Assembly: GCA_036852015.1 (NCBI GenBank)
Contig: JAANDG010000342.1
Location: 62,001 to 126,000, forward strand
Direction: 5' to 3'
Origin: Pelodera strongyloides
Taxonomy: Eukaryota > Nematoda > Chromadorea > Rhabditida > Rhabditidae
Length of the DNA: 64,000 bases
Below, in pieces: positions 25,101 to 35,460 of this stretch. Position 1 is the stretch's first letter. Every line of letters starts with the position of its first letter. Made by a program: the position numbers and the translations under genes. The notes beneath the pieces are model-generated. The model was not told where the DNA came from. It ran no database searches and saw only the letters and a list, made by a program, of their open reading frames with translations.

Positions 25101-25351
25101 CATGCTTAATGTTTAATGTTTCACAGCTGTGATATCTTTGCGAATAACTAGAAAATGAATTGGACAGGGCGTTTTTATCACAAGTTCTTCCGTTCTTTTA
25201 GTTGACAAAACAGCGGGAATTTGGAAAATTGGGCAAGAAGGAAGAGGCGATATTCCCTGTACAGGATGGAGAGAAGGGTGACAGTAAGCGAGGACCACCC
25301 AAGAAGAAGAGACGTCTACAGTATGAACAGAAGACAGTAGGGACCATGTAA
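16191..25351 (+). CDS. DDX49: DEAD-box ATP-dependent RNA helicase, DDX49/Dbp8 type
   Basis: Sixteen exons join in frame to 661 residues: 16191-16238, 16513-16885, 17069-17211, 17337-17438, 17737-17877, 18154-18250, 18550-18626, 18753-18842, 19055-19171, 19364-19480, 19795-19920, 23248-23330, 23680-23773, 24255-24404, 24720-24797, 25202-25351. All helicase motifs are present: Q motif ending Gln188, AKTGTGKT 205-212, PTREL 237-241, TPGR 286-289, DEAD 314-317, SAT 345-347, [11 protein letters not shown] 466-476 and [11 protein letters not shown] 495-505. Segments such as [25 protein letters not shown] and [11 protein letters not shown] match DDX49/Dbp8, a nucleolar helicase for 40S ribosome assembly. 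Unlike human DDX49, a 140-residue, very acidic N-terminal extension precedes the core; the C-terminus is Lys-rich (PPKKKRR, NLS-like). Intron 11 carries an RTE element right at its 5' splice site; intron 9 a GT microsatellite. Confidence 0.93.
19189..19312. repeat. GT-rich microsatellite
   Basis: Interrupted (GT/GC)n tract in intron 9 of the DDX49-type gene, starting 17 bases after the donor. Open frames over it (long runs of Cys and Val) are spurious. Confidence 0.9.
19940..20412 (-). pseudogene. RTE C-terminal region
   Basis: After the [20 protein letters not shown] is followed by [14 protein letters not shown] and a segment ending GQTRWLNHL. This is the usual C-terminal region of RTE-like elements (TYGSETW, QRAMER, RW.D motifs). 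The frame then runs into the repeated 3' tail. Confidence 0.75.
20413..21770 (-). pseudogene. RTE reverse transcriptase domain (frameshifted)
   Basis: The frame 20778-21770 starts in the linker ([19 protein letters not shown]) and shows RT signatures: [52 protein letters not shown], and [14 protein letters not shown]. The frame is lost shortly after. In another frame at about 20690-20740 the catalytic box reads [10 protein letters not shown], the F/YADD motif. The domain is therefore present but split by at least one frameshift. It copies the element's own RNA at the nicked target. Confidence 0.85.
21856..22827 (-). pseudogene. RTE endonuclease domain (AP-endonuclease-like)
   Basis: A 323-codon frame. 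Motifs of the endonuclease/exonuclease/phosphatase fold appear in order: FNARTL, IQETR (metal-binding Glu), NVYAPT, VVGDFNA (catalytic Asp/Asn), WTWQSP, LDYVL and SSDHRLV (catalytic Asp-His). It nicks target DNA for target-primed reverse transcription. In intact RTE elements this domain is fused to the reverse transcriptase. Here the frame is lost near 21890 and ends 86 bases before the next long frame begins, so I call the unit a pseudogene even though the catalytic residues survive. Confidence 0.85.
24597..24634. repeat. Short dispersed repeat
   Basis: CATAACATAACATTTATTAC followed by GAACATAAAATGTCGC also occurs at 46427-46457. It is probably part of a larger mobile element that I cannot delimit. 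Confidence 0.6.
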
Positions 25352-26177
25352 TGTATGGTATCAAGCTCGTGAATACCATTAGGTTCCGTATTTTTAAGAT
25401 TTGCAATTAGCATGCTCTCGGTTCTCACGTTATTGAAAATATGTTTAATTGAAATTGTTTGAAAAATTGTTACATTGATATTATTGTTATTCTTACTGTT
25501 ACTTGTTATCGTTGTGCATTTTGTGAGAAAGATAAATTGATTCATTCACTTGGTTTGTGTATTTTATTTGAATTATCTTTTTTTAAAGAGATTGATTGGG
25601 GTTATGTGGTGCAAGAATCAGTGTATAGTTTTTTTTTATTATTAACTCTTTATTACAAAAAAGTGCACAAAATTATGTAGCCAATACAGAGAGATAAACA
25701 CAGGCTAGACACGTTTAGGAGGTCTAGCTACTTATGTGGTGCTAGTTATGAGTTTTGGAGGAGAACTGCGGTAATGACGGAACGTTAATAGTTGTTTTAT
25801 TTACTGTGGTACTTTGACTTGAGCTTGAGTGGAGTTGGAGAAATCGTAAATGAGCCTGTATTCGACGATTGTGAGAAATTGACGCCTCCTCCGCTCCTAC
25901 AGTAAATTTGTATCTGTCCAGTATGTGGAAATTTACATGGATACTCAAAATTATCTCCACTAATTATCACGGGGAATTTAGAATAATTTGATACCCATGC
26001 ATATATGCAAAATGTCTAGGGCTTAGTGGGTAATGAAGCAATGCTCGTGATTGAGAGGCGCTCCCCCTGATAACTTTTTTAAATTGATCTTATCCCTATG
26101 TGTTTTGCTTTCACAGTTATTCATCGCAGGTTGTAAGTACACTTGGATCGTTTGTTTATTCGAAACGGTGTATTCAG
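25352..26177. other. Spacer between the DDX49-type gene and sds-22
   Basis: About 825 bp of AT-rich sequence with no supported gene. It ends in a TATTCAG acceptor that abuts the next ATG. Confidence 0.5.
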
Positions 26178-27338
26178 ATGTCGGTTGAAGCTTTGGATGC
26201 CCGGGATGTGATTGGTGATCTCGCAGATGAAGTGGGGAAGGTTGATATAAGCGACCTGCAGAACTCAGCTAGCGAAGCTGACCAGAAGGTGCCAGAAACA
26301 AAAGAGGAGAAAGTGGTTTGTTTGTGCTGCTATTTTACGGGATTTCCTATATGTACTTTATACATATGTTACACGCCAGTATTTGGTTAAGTATAGTGTG
26401 AGATAGTAATATAGTTAACCATAACCACTGCGGTAGCATACTTTAAAATACAGGAGGAGGTGGCGACACAGAAGAACGAAATGAAGCCAACAGTCGTGCT
26501 TCCAGAGGAGGCAGGAGAAGCCGATATTGAGTATATTGAGGTGAGGTGAGAGCTTATGACTGGCTTTGGAAAGGCTCATCTTTCAGGTTACGTTTTCGGA
26601 AAAGAGTTACGTTTTCGATTTGTGGCCCATCGCATGGGCTTTCTAAACATTGTGTAGCGAATCTCTCACTTTATCTGCGTTTGGCAACGCAACGCGTTAC
26701 GCTCTCTCTAGCTCCAACCCGACGCAGTCGACGTGGATCTTGTGCGCACACGTATGAGGAAGATTGAAGGACTTGAATTTCTCACAAAGGTAGTTCTTAA
26801 ATTCTGTAGATTATAAGCCTGGGATACTGTAGACCCGACTGTCTGAGCTTCGGGTGAAAGTTCTAACTCAAATAGATGAGTACGTCCGTAGGTTACTCGA
26901 TTACTGTAAAAAATGTCGAATTTCAGAGGTTTAAGTTGGGTAAAGTACGGTAATTGGAGGTATAATTCAGTATTTGGCACGATAAAAGCTTGCTCTATCG
27001 TTGTTGATCACTAACAGTTTTGTAGGTCGAACGGTTGTGTCTTCGTTGGAATTTGCTGAAGAACATTGAGAATCTGCATTCGCTGACAACTTTGGTCGAG
27101 CTGGATCTCTACGATAATCAGGTGAGCCAGGATTCAGGTAAGATGGTACTGATTGGTGATGATGACAGAATGTATGGCCTAACAACAGTACTAACGTATT
27201 TCAGATTGCAAAAATTGAGAACCTGGACGCGTTGGTGAATTTGCAAGTACTGGATCTCTCGTACAATAGAATTGAGAAGATTGAAGGTTTTTCTATACAC
27301 ATGCATACACCCAAACACACACACACACACAAACACAC

Positions 27339-27370
<32 letters not shown>

Positions 27371-30300
27371 CCAAACAAACCCCACAACCATACTTTTCAG
27401 AAATTTGTTTTAAGGGTTGGATGCGCTCACAAATCTACACACTCTCTACTTGGTGCACAACAAGATTTCCAAGATTGAGGGGCTTGACAAGGTTAGGCTT
27501 AATCTTCTTAATCTACAGCAACTTCATTCCTCCATGGTTTTTATCGTTTGCAGTGAGACTACCGGCGGTCATGTCTCGAGAACCTCGTCTATCTCTATAG
27601 GCAGTACCAGTGAAAAGTTTTTTTTAAGATAAAAAAAGTGAACCGGGAAAAGTGAGAATAAAGTACAAACGTAGAGTGGGTTTAGGCCCATCGCTAGAAC
27701 ACTTCCAATTTACCCAGCTTCTATGTTTCAACCATAACTTCTTATTACACTCTTCTGTTCAGCTCGTCAACGTGGAGTACCTCGAACTGGGTGATAATAG
27801 AATCGCCAGGATTGAGAATTTGGATCAGAATCTGAAAATTCAACGACTCTTCCTTGGCGCAAACCAAATCAAAAAGGTAGGACTGTACTGTGCTGTACTG
27901 AGATGGGTGACCATCTGGCGACGGGTTACCGACCGTTTTCCTGTCAACTCAGTGGTTCCATTGGGAAGAAGAGAAATTATGTCCATTTCAGATCGAGAAC
28001 CTCGGACACTTGAAGGAGATGGTCGTGCTCAGTCTCCCCGCAAACACTATCGTTAAGATGGAGGTTGGCTGGATACTCGACCTCAATAACAATACTGTAT
28101 ACTGTAATCTGAGGTTGAATAACACAACGGAGTTTTCTTTCCAACAGGCTCGAAAGATCCCGCATTAGACTTAGGATTATGGTTAGTCTTAGGCTTGTTT
28201 TCCTCCTGTCCTACAATTTCCTCTCTCAGAACTTGTCGGAGCTCCCCCAGCTCAGGGAGATCTACCTGGCGCAAAACGGCGTTCTCAAGGTCGAAGGCCT
28301 GGAGAACCTGGTCAACTTGGAGATACTCGATCTCAACCACAATAGGCTCATTGAGGTTGGTCAAGCTACAGTACATCTGTCGGTTAGAGTAATAATTACA
28401 GCATCCTTGGTCAATCTACGGTACATCTGTCGGTTAGAGTAACTCGTGCATCAGAAAAACTCTAATCTAACTCCATCTCAGGCACAAGGGTTGTCCCATC
28501 TGCATAAGCTCACCGACTTCTGGGCTAAATCGAATAAGGTAAGACAACTCAGTTGAAGTGCACCTCAAGTTATATTATACTCTACCTAGTTGGAAGAAGG
28601 ATTATTGTTATAAGTGAAAGAGAACGAGAGTTAACACTAGTTATGAGGTTGAGTGTTAAATCGATATTCAGTAGGCTGGGTGATGGCTAATGCCAAGACC
28701 CCCTTCAGCCTTGCGACGCTAAATAACAATTAGATGTATGAAACTCACAATAGGTAAAGTTAGTTACACAATCTAAAATAGAAGGTTAAATGTAACAAAT
28801 GTGAGTTGTCCCTGTTCGGTCTACCCTGGTTCTATTATATTGCTAGCGGGACATTCTTACGAACAATAAAACATAAAACGACAATACAAACAATTGCAAG
28901 CGAACAAAGTATGAAGTAGGGACATAAGTCCACTTTGATAGATAGTTGCAAGTAAGTAATGTAAGTATTTATTAAAATAAAGTATAAGAATGACTAGAAA
29001 GTGTATAAGAATAAGATAAGAATTCCAAAGACTTATAAATCATAAGAAGGTAATATTACGGTAGAAAAACTACAAAAGCCATACCGTACAATCAAAACAG
29101 GAACAGTATTACCCGGTACAGGTACAGTACTACATTCTACAATAAGAAATAAGAATGACGTGAGTGAAGACGCTGGCTGACTGAGTGACCAATTCTAAGC
29201 GTTTCCGCTGTCTTATGTAGTGAACACAGATGGCCAAATATCCACAGGAGTGGCAGATGTTCGCGAATGATAACGAAGAGGTGATCAGATCATTAACACA
29301 AATTAGCATATCAAAAGACCAAACAACATGATCACTGGGCTTACGAAGAAAGGGCGCAACGCAGCCGCAACAGCTGGTTGTGTGACCCCTGGGTGGTCCC
29401 CTTTACTCTCCTCTTCTTACAAATAAGAGCGTCCGCGCGATGAATCCTTAGAATCCTCTCGGGCGGGGAAATGTTCTTCTCCACGTCGTCGTCGTCCATC
29501 ACATCAACTTCACAGTACCTTCGCTTAAGGTTTTGTTCTTCAGTGTCCTGTACTCGTCACGCGAGTTAGTGTTTCGGTAATTGCTTGGTACGGCGTCTTT
29601 GGATGTGTGCTTTTTATGTTGCATCTCGAATAAAGTTGCATCTCGCATAAAATCCACTTCAACTCGAGAACAAGAAATTCTCCAATAGACTCTTCTTCTA
29701 CATCTTCACGCTCTCCTCTTCTTAGACTTAGCCTTCTCTGCAGCATTGTGAATCGAAATGCCCGCAAACCATCACGGGAACAAGGGTGTTCAGCATATCG
29801 AGTAACTCGCAAACGGTCACGAGTAAAAAAAAAGGTGTTCAACGTATCAAGCAACTCGCAAACCATCACGTGTTAAAAGGGTGAGCTTGATTATAATGAC
29901 GTTCTGTGAACAGTGAACTCGGTGTAGTCATCGTCGTAGTTGAACCATAAGGCCCGAACTAGACTAGAATGTACTTATTCGATTCACAAACAGAGGCCTG
30001 CAGTTGGCTCGGTCCAAATTCTATTTCATGGTACGATTACGGTACCTGGCCTTCGCGCCAAAATTCAATTCAAATCGGGCGGGTAGGTGCAATATTAATC
30101 AATACAGAGAATGTGGGCCTTTCGCCGGGCCGGAGAGCATAAGTGTCTCTACCTTCCCCCGGTGCCCTTTCTCTCTTATTATGATTTTAAATAATAGATT
30201 ATTATCATTTTTTGTTTTACTTATTTGTTCAGCCACTGAACTGATGAGGGTCAGGCTGGGTTTTTGCCCGTCTTCAGTAAGACCCGAAACGGGATTAAAC

Positions 30301-33300
30301 TATTTATTTTTATATTTTATTTGTTTAACCCCGCCCCTCAGCCCGCCATACCAAACATGGGGGCCGAACCGGGAACCTCTATAGGCGTTAGCCATGCAGG
30401 CTACGTCTATCAAGTTCATGCCAGTTGCGTTGATATATTCCGCTACTTTTTCACACATTCTGTTCTGGGGACTGCCATGGTCGTATTGGCACAAACCAAT
30501 GGGAATGGTGAGGCATGAAGGGAGGTTCCGAATCTGTGGTTGGCCGGGTTTGAGGGTAATCCATTATTATTATGCAGGACCTAGGCCGTTGTCATGCGAG
30601 AGGTTCGTCCCTGAGCCGCAAGGCCACACGTTCCCACCAGTCCTCCAGTTATATTCTGAGATGGCAGAGCGCAGACTTCTCGCTAGGTTCCTTAGTGCCT
30701 ACCCAAGACCCGGGACGTGTCTCTTGCTCAAGGGGGGCAAGTTGGCTCGGTCCAAATTCTATTTCATGGTACGATTACGGTACCTGGCCTTCGCGCCAAA
30801 ATTCAATTCAAATCGGGCGGGTAGGTGCAATATTAATCAATACAGAGAATGTGGGCCTTTCGCCGGGCCGGAGAGCATAAGTGTCTCTACCTTCCCCCGG
30901 TGCCCTTTCTCTCTTATTATGATTTTAAATAATAGATTATTATCATTTTTTGTTTTACTTATTTGTTCAGCCACTGAACTGATGAGGGTCAGGCTGGGTT
31001 TTTGCCCGTCTTCAGTAAGACCCGAAACGGGATTAAACTATTTATTTTTATATTTTATTTGTTTAACCCCGCCCCTCAGCCCGCCATACCAAACACTGCA
31101 TGAATTAGATGTAGCGTCCAGCTTCTCGTTCATTTCCATTTTCCATTATAACATGGAATTATCTCCTGCGATCACGCACATATCCATCTCGGGCCGTACT
31201 GATCAATTCTTCTGGAATCCTCGGATTCCTCCATTGTTCTTCCTGCACAACGCAAAGACCTCAGCCTGCGTGTGATTTCCCGGAAACCCTCGTGAGATAC
31301 TTCGAATGGGCGCACCAACGTCGACAGTAAGCTCGGCTTCCATATATGCCACAATGCCTTTCAGGACTAGCTCTGTAGCTATCCTCTCCGACAAAACGAT
31401 AGGTCGCATCTCCATACACTGCCCGTAGGGGTATGAGATCGAACCTCCAATATTTGAACCACCATCGGGATATTGGTTTCGCGTGGCTGTGCATCATTGG
31501 CAGCGCTTAGCATACCCTCCGACTGCACATTGAGGTCCTGCATTCCGACAGTATCCTCTGCAAGATTTGTTTGAATCGTACACTCGTTAGTGCCCTCATC
31601 TTGCTTGTACGCAGCATCTGTAAACGGGAACTTCCGGCATCCGAATACTTGAGCCCATGCTTCCTAAGCAGGCTTGCCACGATTTCTGAGCTACTTCCTT
31701 TGCAACTCCTCAAACTAGTTGGCCATTTATGGATCCAAACTAGCAATGCTCATCCTCCAGACGAGACTTCAAGAGCTTCCTTGCTCTATGTTGCCTCAGC
31801 AACAACTGATTCCTCAGAATCATCGTGAAAGCCAGCGGCCATTGCCCTGCTTCACATCCTTGACAGCTACTCGTCAACCGCACACCACAAACCTCCTTGG
31901 CTTCGTGCGGCCTACGTACCCGTCGTATTGTTTATCTACGAAACAATAATCCAATCTGCTCATCCCATAAAGCAGAAATAGCACAATAGCTATATACACA
32001 TTTCCGTGTTAGTACAAATGACAGTCACTGTCATTGTGCTTTCTTAAAGCAGAAATCTCAGTAGAAAATGCAGTGATTCGATGAACTCCTTGAAGTGTCA
32101 AATCACACTTCCTTGAAACAACACAATAGGGTTTTGGGTGACAACTGCGCTTCGCAAACATATCGTCGTTGAGTGTAGTAGTAGAATCATTCCAGTAGCA
32201 TCAGCTCGCACAACGTGCGGCTTTCCAGCACAGCAATACATCCATTACTCCTCACTTCGCTTCAACATTAGCGAGAATGAATTATGTTGCCTTTCAGGGG
32301 ATCTCCAACGATCCCAAGTAGACACATCCCCATTATCAGTGTGCTTTCAACAGGAAATCGGCATCACTGAGAGTAACAGCAATTCATCAGAGTTAGTTCA
32401 TCGAAATAGTAGCATTGTCTGTCCGGTGGCAGACAACCGGCGGATTCATCAGACAAATCCCGCTTCCGTAGTGAAATAATAGTTCACGATTAGTTAGTTG
32501 ATACACTGTAGACATGAGGTGACGACAAAATAGTGGGAGCAAATGAAAGCTTCCTGATTAGCATAAGAAATTCCAGCTTCAGTGAGGATCACAGACCATA
32601 GAAGTCAGGTGTCTCTATCCATGTCCACTGTCGAAGACTACTAGGAATATCAGGGTGAATCGTAGCCTTCCATTCACTCGGTCGGCATCGTCCAAACATT
32701 GACTGCCCTCACTCTCACTCAGTGTCTACAGGATTAATGTCGCATCAATAGTATCGTGACGTCTATCATCATCGTCGCTGACATCAACATGAGTTTCATC
32801 GTCGTCGATATCGTTGATGTACATATCATACACGAGATGAAAGTCGTTGTCCACCGTTTCGTGCTCGACGGTATCGTCCATGAGAGCATCATCACTATTC
32901 TCAACATTGTGGTCGACGATAGAGTGGACTAGATCAACGTCGATGTCATCGTTGACATCGTTGTCGATATGGATCTCAGTATCCTTGACGTAGTATGTGA
33001 TGGCCATGGCATCGACCATCTTGGTCTGGTCAACGTCCTCGATGTCGACAAGCTCATCGTGGTGGACAAACTCGTCCTTGTGGTCATCAGCAATATCCTC
33101 CGTAGCGAGTGGTTCAGCTCGTCATCATCATCAACGTCAGCAAGCAGAGCATTTCGGTGTGATTTCACCAAATGAGTTTTCCTTGTGTTCAATCTCCATC
33201 TGAACAAACAAGGGTGTAATGACAATATCCCGTACTGACCAAGCGGAGCTCTGGTAGAGTACATCTGTGGATATATGCAAATCTCGTGCTCTTTGGCATC

Positions 33301-34924
33301 CATGCTCTGACTTTGTATCTGCATGTCCATGTGGTCGTCGTCGTATTGGCCGGGCGGCGCACTGACTTAGTACATTTCTTCTTATCCTCCATGTCGTCCT
33401 GGATTCCATCGTGTCGGATCCTCTCGTAGACTTTGGTTATCGTGGCTTCCTCCAAAGAGCATCAGTAGCCTCCGTCAGGCAGTGTCACAGGGCTTCGCCC
33501 CTACACAGACCATCAGGCTATGATAGCTCCTGGTGGCACTGAATACATAGACCGCGCGCCCCAAAAAGGCCCGATCTGATGCACAGTGACCACCTTGTAG
33601 AGAACTAGACCAGTGTCCGACAATCAAGTAAGTCCTTACGGACGTTACAAGATCGCCGTGCGCCAAAACTAGTGCTCATGGATCCGCAGATCCACAACCA
33701 AAATGGTTGCAGAACCGGATCCCAGAGACTAGAATAGCCACCGGCTAGATTCTCCACAATGGAGAAAGCACCCAAAGTCTACTTGGCCAGGCGGAGCACT
33801 GACGAGAGGTAGAACGTTTTTGGCTCAGATTGGGGGCTGCGGAGCAAGCCAAGCAATCTCTGTGAGCGAAAACGTAGTGCAAAAATGTTTTGAGTTCGGT
33901 TGGGGACTGCGGAGCAGTCAAGCAACCATAGATGAACTCAAAACAAAAACATCACAGAAAGAGAACAGAAGAAAAATAAGAAAATGCGACAAATGTACTG
34001 TACCGGGTAAACAAAAAAAAACTAGCAATAAAATAGGGTAAGGATAGCCGCTGTCGGCCCCCAGTTGGAAGAAGGATTATTGGGTACGGGTACAGTACTA
34101 CATTCTACAATAAGAAATAAGAATGACGTGAGTGAAGACGCTGGCTGACTGAGTGACCAATTCTAAGCGTTTCCGCTGTCTTATGTAGTGAACACAGATG
34201 GCCAAATATCCACAGGAGTGGCAGATGTTCGCGAATGATAACGAAGAGGTGATCAGATCATTAACACAAATTAGCATATCAAAAGACCAAACAACATGAT
34301 CACTGGGCTTACGAAGAAAGGGCGCAACGCAGCCGCAACAGCTGGTTGTGTGACCCCTGGGTGGTCCCCTTTACTACCTCACTACCTTCTAGAACATACG
34401 GTAGAATGTACTACTCATTTACCATTAAAGTTAGCCATGCGTCTGGTTCTGTCTGTCTCACGATGACAAATCTCCATATCTTATTCCTTTTATCGTTCAG
34501 TTGGACGACTGGAAGGTCGTCGACGAAGAGCTCGCCCATCTTCCCAATCTCACCCTCGTCTACCTCGAGAACAATACATTTTCGGAGAACAACGTGGTTA
34601 GCCATTCTTGAATCACTATTTACCATCAAGTAGTCTTGTCCGAGCTCTAAAAATGTAGATGTGCTTCCGTTCCGAATTGAGAACATCAATGCGTGAAACG
34701 GGTACTGTAGCGAGGCGGTGTGTGGAACGGGTACTATAACGTCGCGATCCTTCAATTCGAAATTAAGAACATATTAGAAAGTTAAAATCTTGCTCGGATA
34801 CAGTATATCCTTGAATACCCTTTTTCAGACCTACCGTCCGCGCACGATTCGCACACTGACTGCGCTCACACGTTTGGATTCCGAATTCTGCAGGCGTGAG
34901 GAAATTAAGGAAGTGGCTAATTAA
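26178..34924 (+). CDS. sds-22: Protein phosphatase 1 regulatory subunit 7 / SDS22
   Basis: Twelve exons give 372 residues: 26178-26315, 26454-26540, 26712-26789, 27026-27121, 27205-27286, 27415-27491, 27763-27876, 27992-28063, 28230-28355, 28482-28538, 34501-34596, 34829-34924. After an acidic N-terminus of about 75 residues comes a run of 22-residue SDS22-type leucine-rich repeats, for example LVELDLYDNQIAKIENLDAL, LQVLDLSYNRIEKIEGLDAL, LYLVHNKISKIEGLDKL, YLELGDNRIARIENL and LEILDLNHNRLIE. The LRR cap (RTIRTLTALTRLDSEFC) ends the protein. SDS22 binds the PP1 catalytic subunit and controls its maturation and mitotic roles. Exon boundaries mostly fall between repeats. The exon 6 acceptor is AAG, which the frame demands; the exon 1 donor could also be at 26313. 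Intron 10 is about 6 kb because of an LTR element. Confidence 0.92.
27309..27372. repeat. CA microsatellite
   Basis: (CA)n with a few interruptions in intron 5 of sds-22. Open frames of His/Thr across it are spurious. Confidence 0.95.
28588..34374. mobile_element. LTR-type retroelement in sds-22 intron 10
   Basis: Direct repeats bound the element: 28588-29406 (819 bp) and 34063-34374 (312 bp). They start AGTTGGAAGAAGGATTATTG and end GGTGGTCCCCTTTAC; the right copy lacks about 500 bp after its first 20 bases. The 5-bp sequence TACCT flanks both sides (28583-28587, 34375-34379), as a target-site duplication. The inside (29.4-34.06 kb) has only short frames on both strands, including an Asp-rich minus-strand one at 32726-33019. 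I could recognise no gag, protease, reverse transcriptase or integrase, so the element is either decayed or non-autonomous. A smaller LTR element is nested in it. Confidence 0.7.
30003..31095 (+). mobile_element. TRIM-like miniature LTR element, nested
   Basis: Two direct repeats of 355 bp, 30003-30357 and 30741-31095, look identical and enclose 383 bp. The 5-bp flank CTGCA occurs on both sides (29998-30002, 31096-31100). Directly after the left repeat comes TGGGGGCCGAACCGGGA, which starts TGG like a tRNA primer-binding site. Directly before the right repeat is a purine-rich AAGGGGGGCAA, like a polypurine tract. The inside is too short for gag-pol. This is the layout of terminal-repeat retrotransposons in miniature. 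Orientation + follows from the primer-site and purine-tract order. The 293-codon frame at 30394-31275 crosses the right repeat and is unlikely to be a real protein. Confidence 0.75.
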
Positions 34925-35460
34925 TTCTACAAGTGTAATTATGCACGCCAGTAATAACTTTTCTTTCACATTCCCGGTGCTCTTTGTTCTACGATTAAAT
35001 TTGACTTCAGATGAATAACTTTATTTCTAGTCAATATTATAGTTATAATGTTTTCTTCTTTTCTTCCCGCGTTCCAAGTCAAATAAAAGGTGTCATTATG
35101 TTTCATTCATCAAAGAACATCGTGTATTTGAAAGCTTTGTTTAATTAAACAACAAAACATAACAACGTGCAATCATAAAGCGTGCGAAAAACCGCCAACA
35201 TGGTGTAGAACAAAATGGTCAGCATGTGCAATGAATTTAAAAAGAAATTATGAGATTGAGTTGCGCGACTGCAATTATAGCGAAGATCAATTCTGTAAAG
35301 TATAAATCGGTACATTCGACAAACTTAAATTGGGCACGATTCACTCTTCGCACAGTATCATAGAAGCTACGCGGGAACTGATTTGACATGTGAAACATAG
35401 TATAACAATCTAAAAAAGAGGGGTAAACAGAAAATAAGATCGCTGGTAATTAGCTGATAA
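34925..35460. other. Convergent 3' region between sds-22 and cct-2
   Basis: About 535 bp between two convergent stop codons; the two 3' UTRs must share it. An AATAAA (in TCAAATAAAAGG, near 35080) suits sds-22. No gene is seen. Confidence 0.6.

Noticed and set aside
30394..31275. 293-codon frame in the TRIM-like element
   Set aside because: It crosses the right terminal repeat and the insertion boundary, so it is a chance frame of GC-richer DNA.
32726..33455. Asp-rich and other minus-strand frames inside the LTR element
   Set aside because: Low-complexity GTCGA-rich DNA gives open frames on both strands; no domain, splice site or start context supports a protein.
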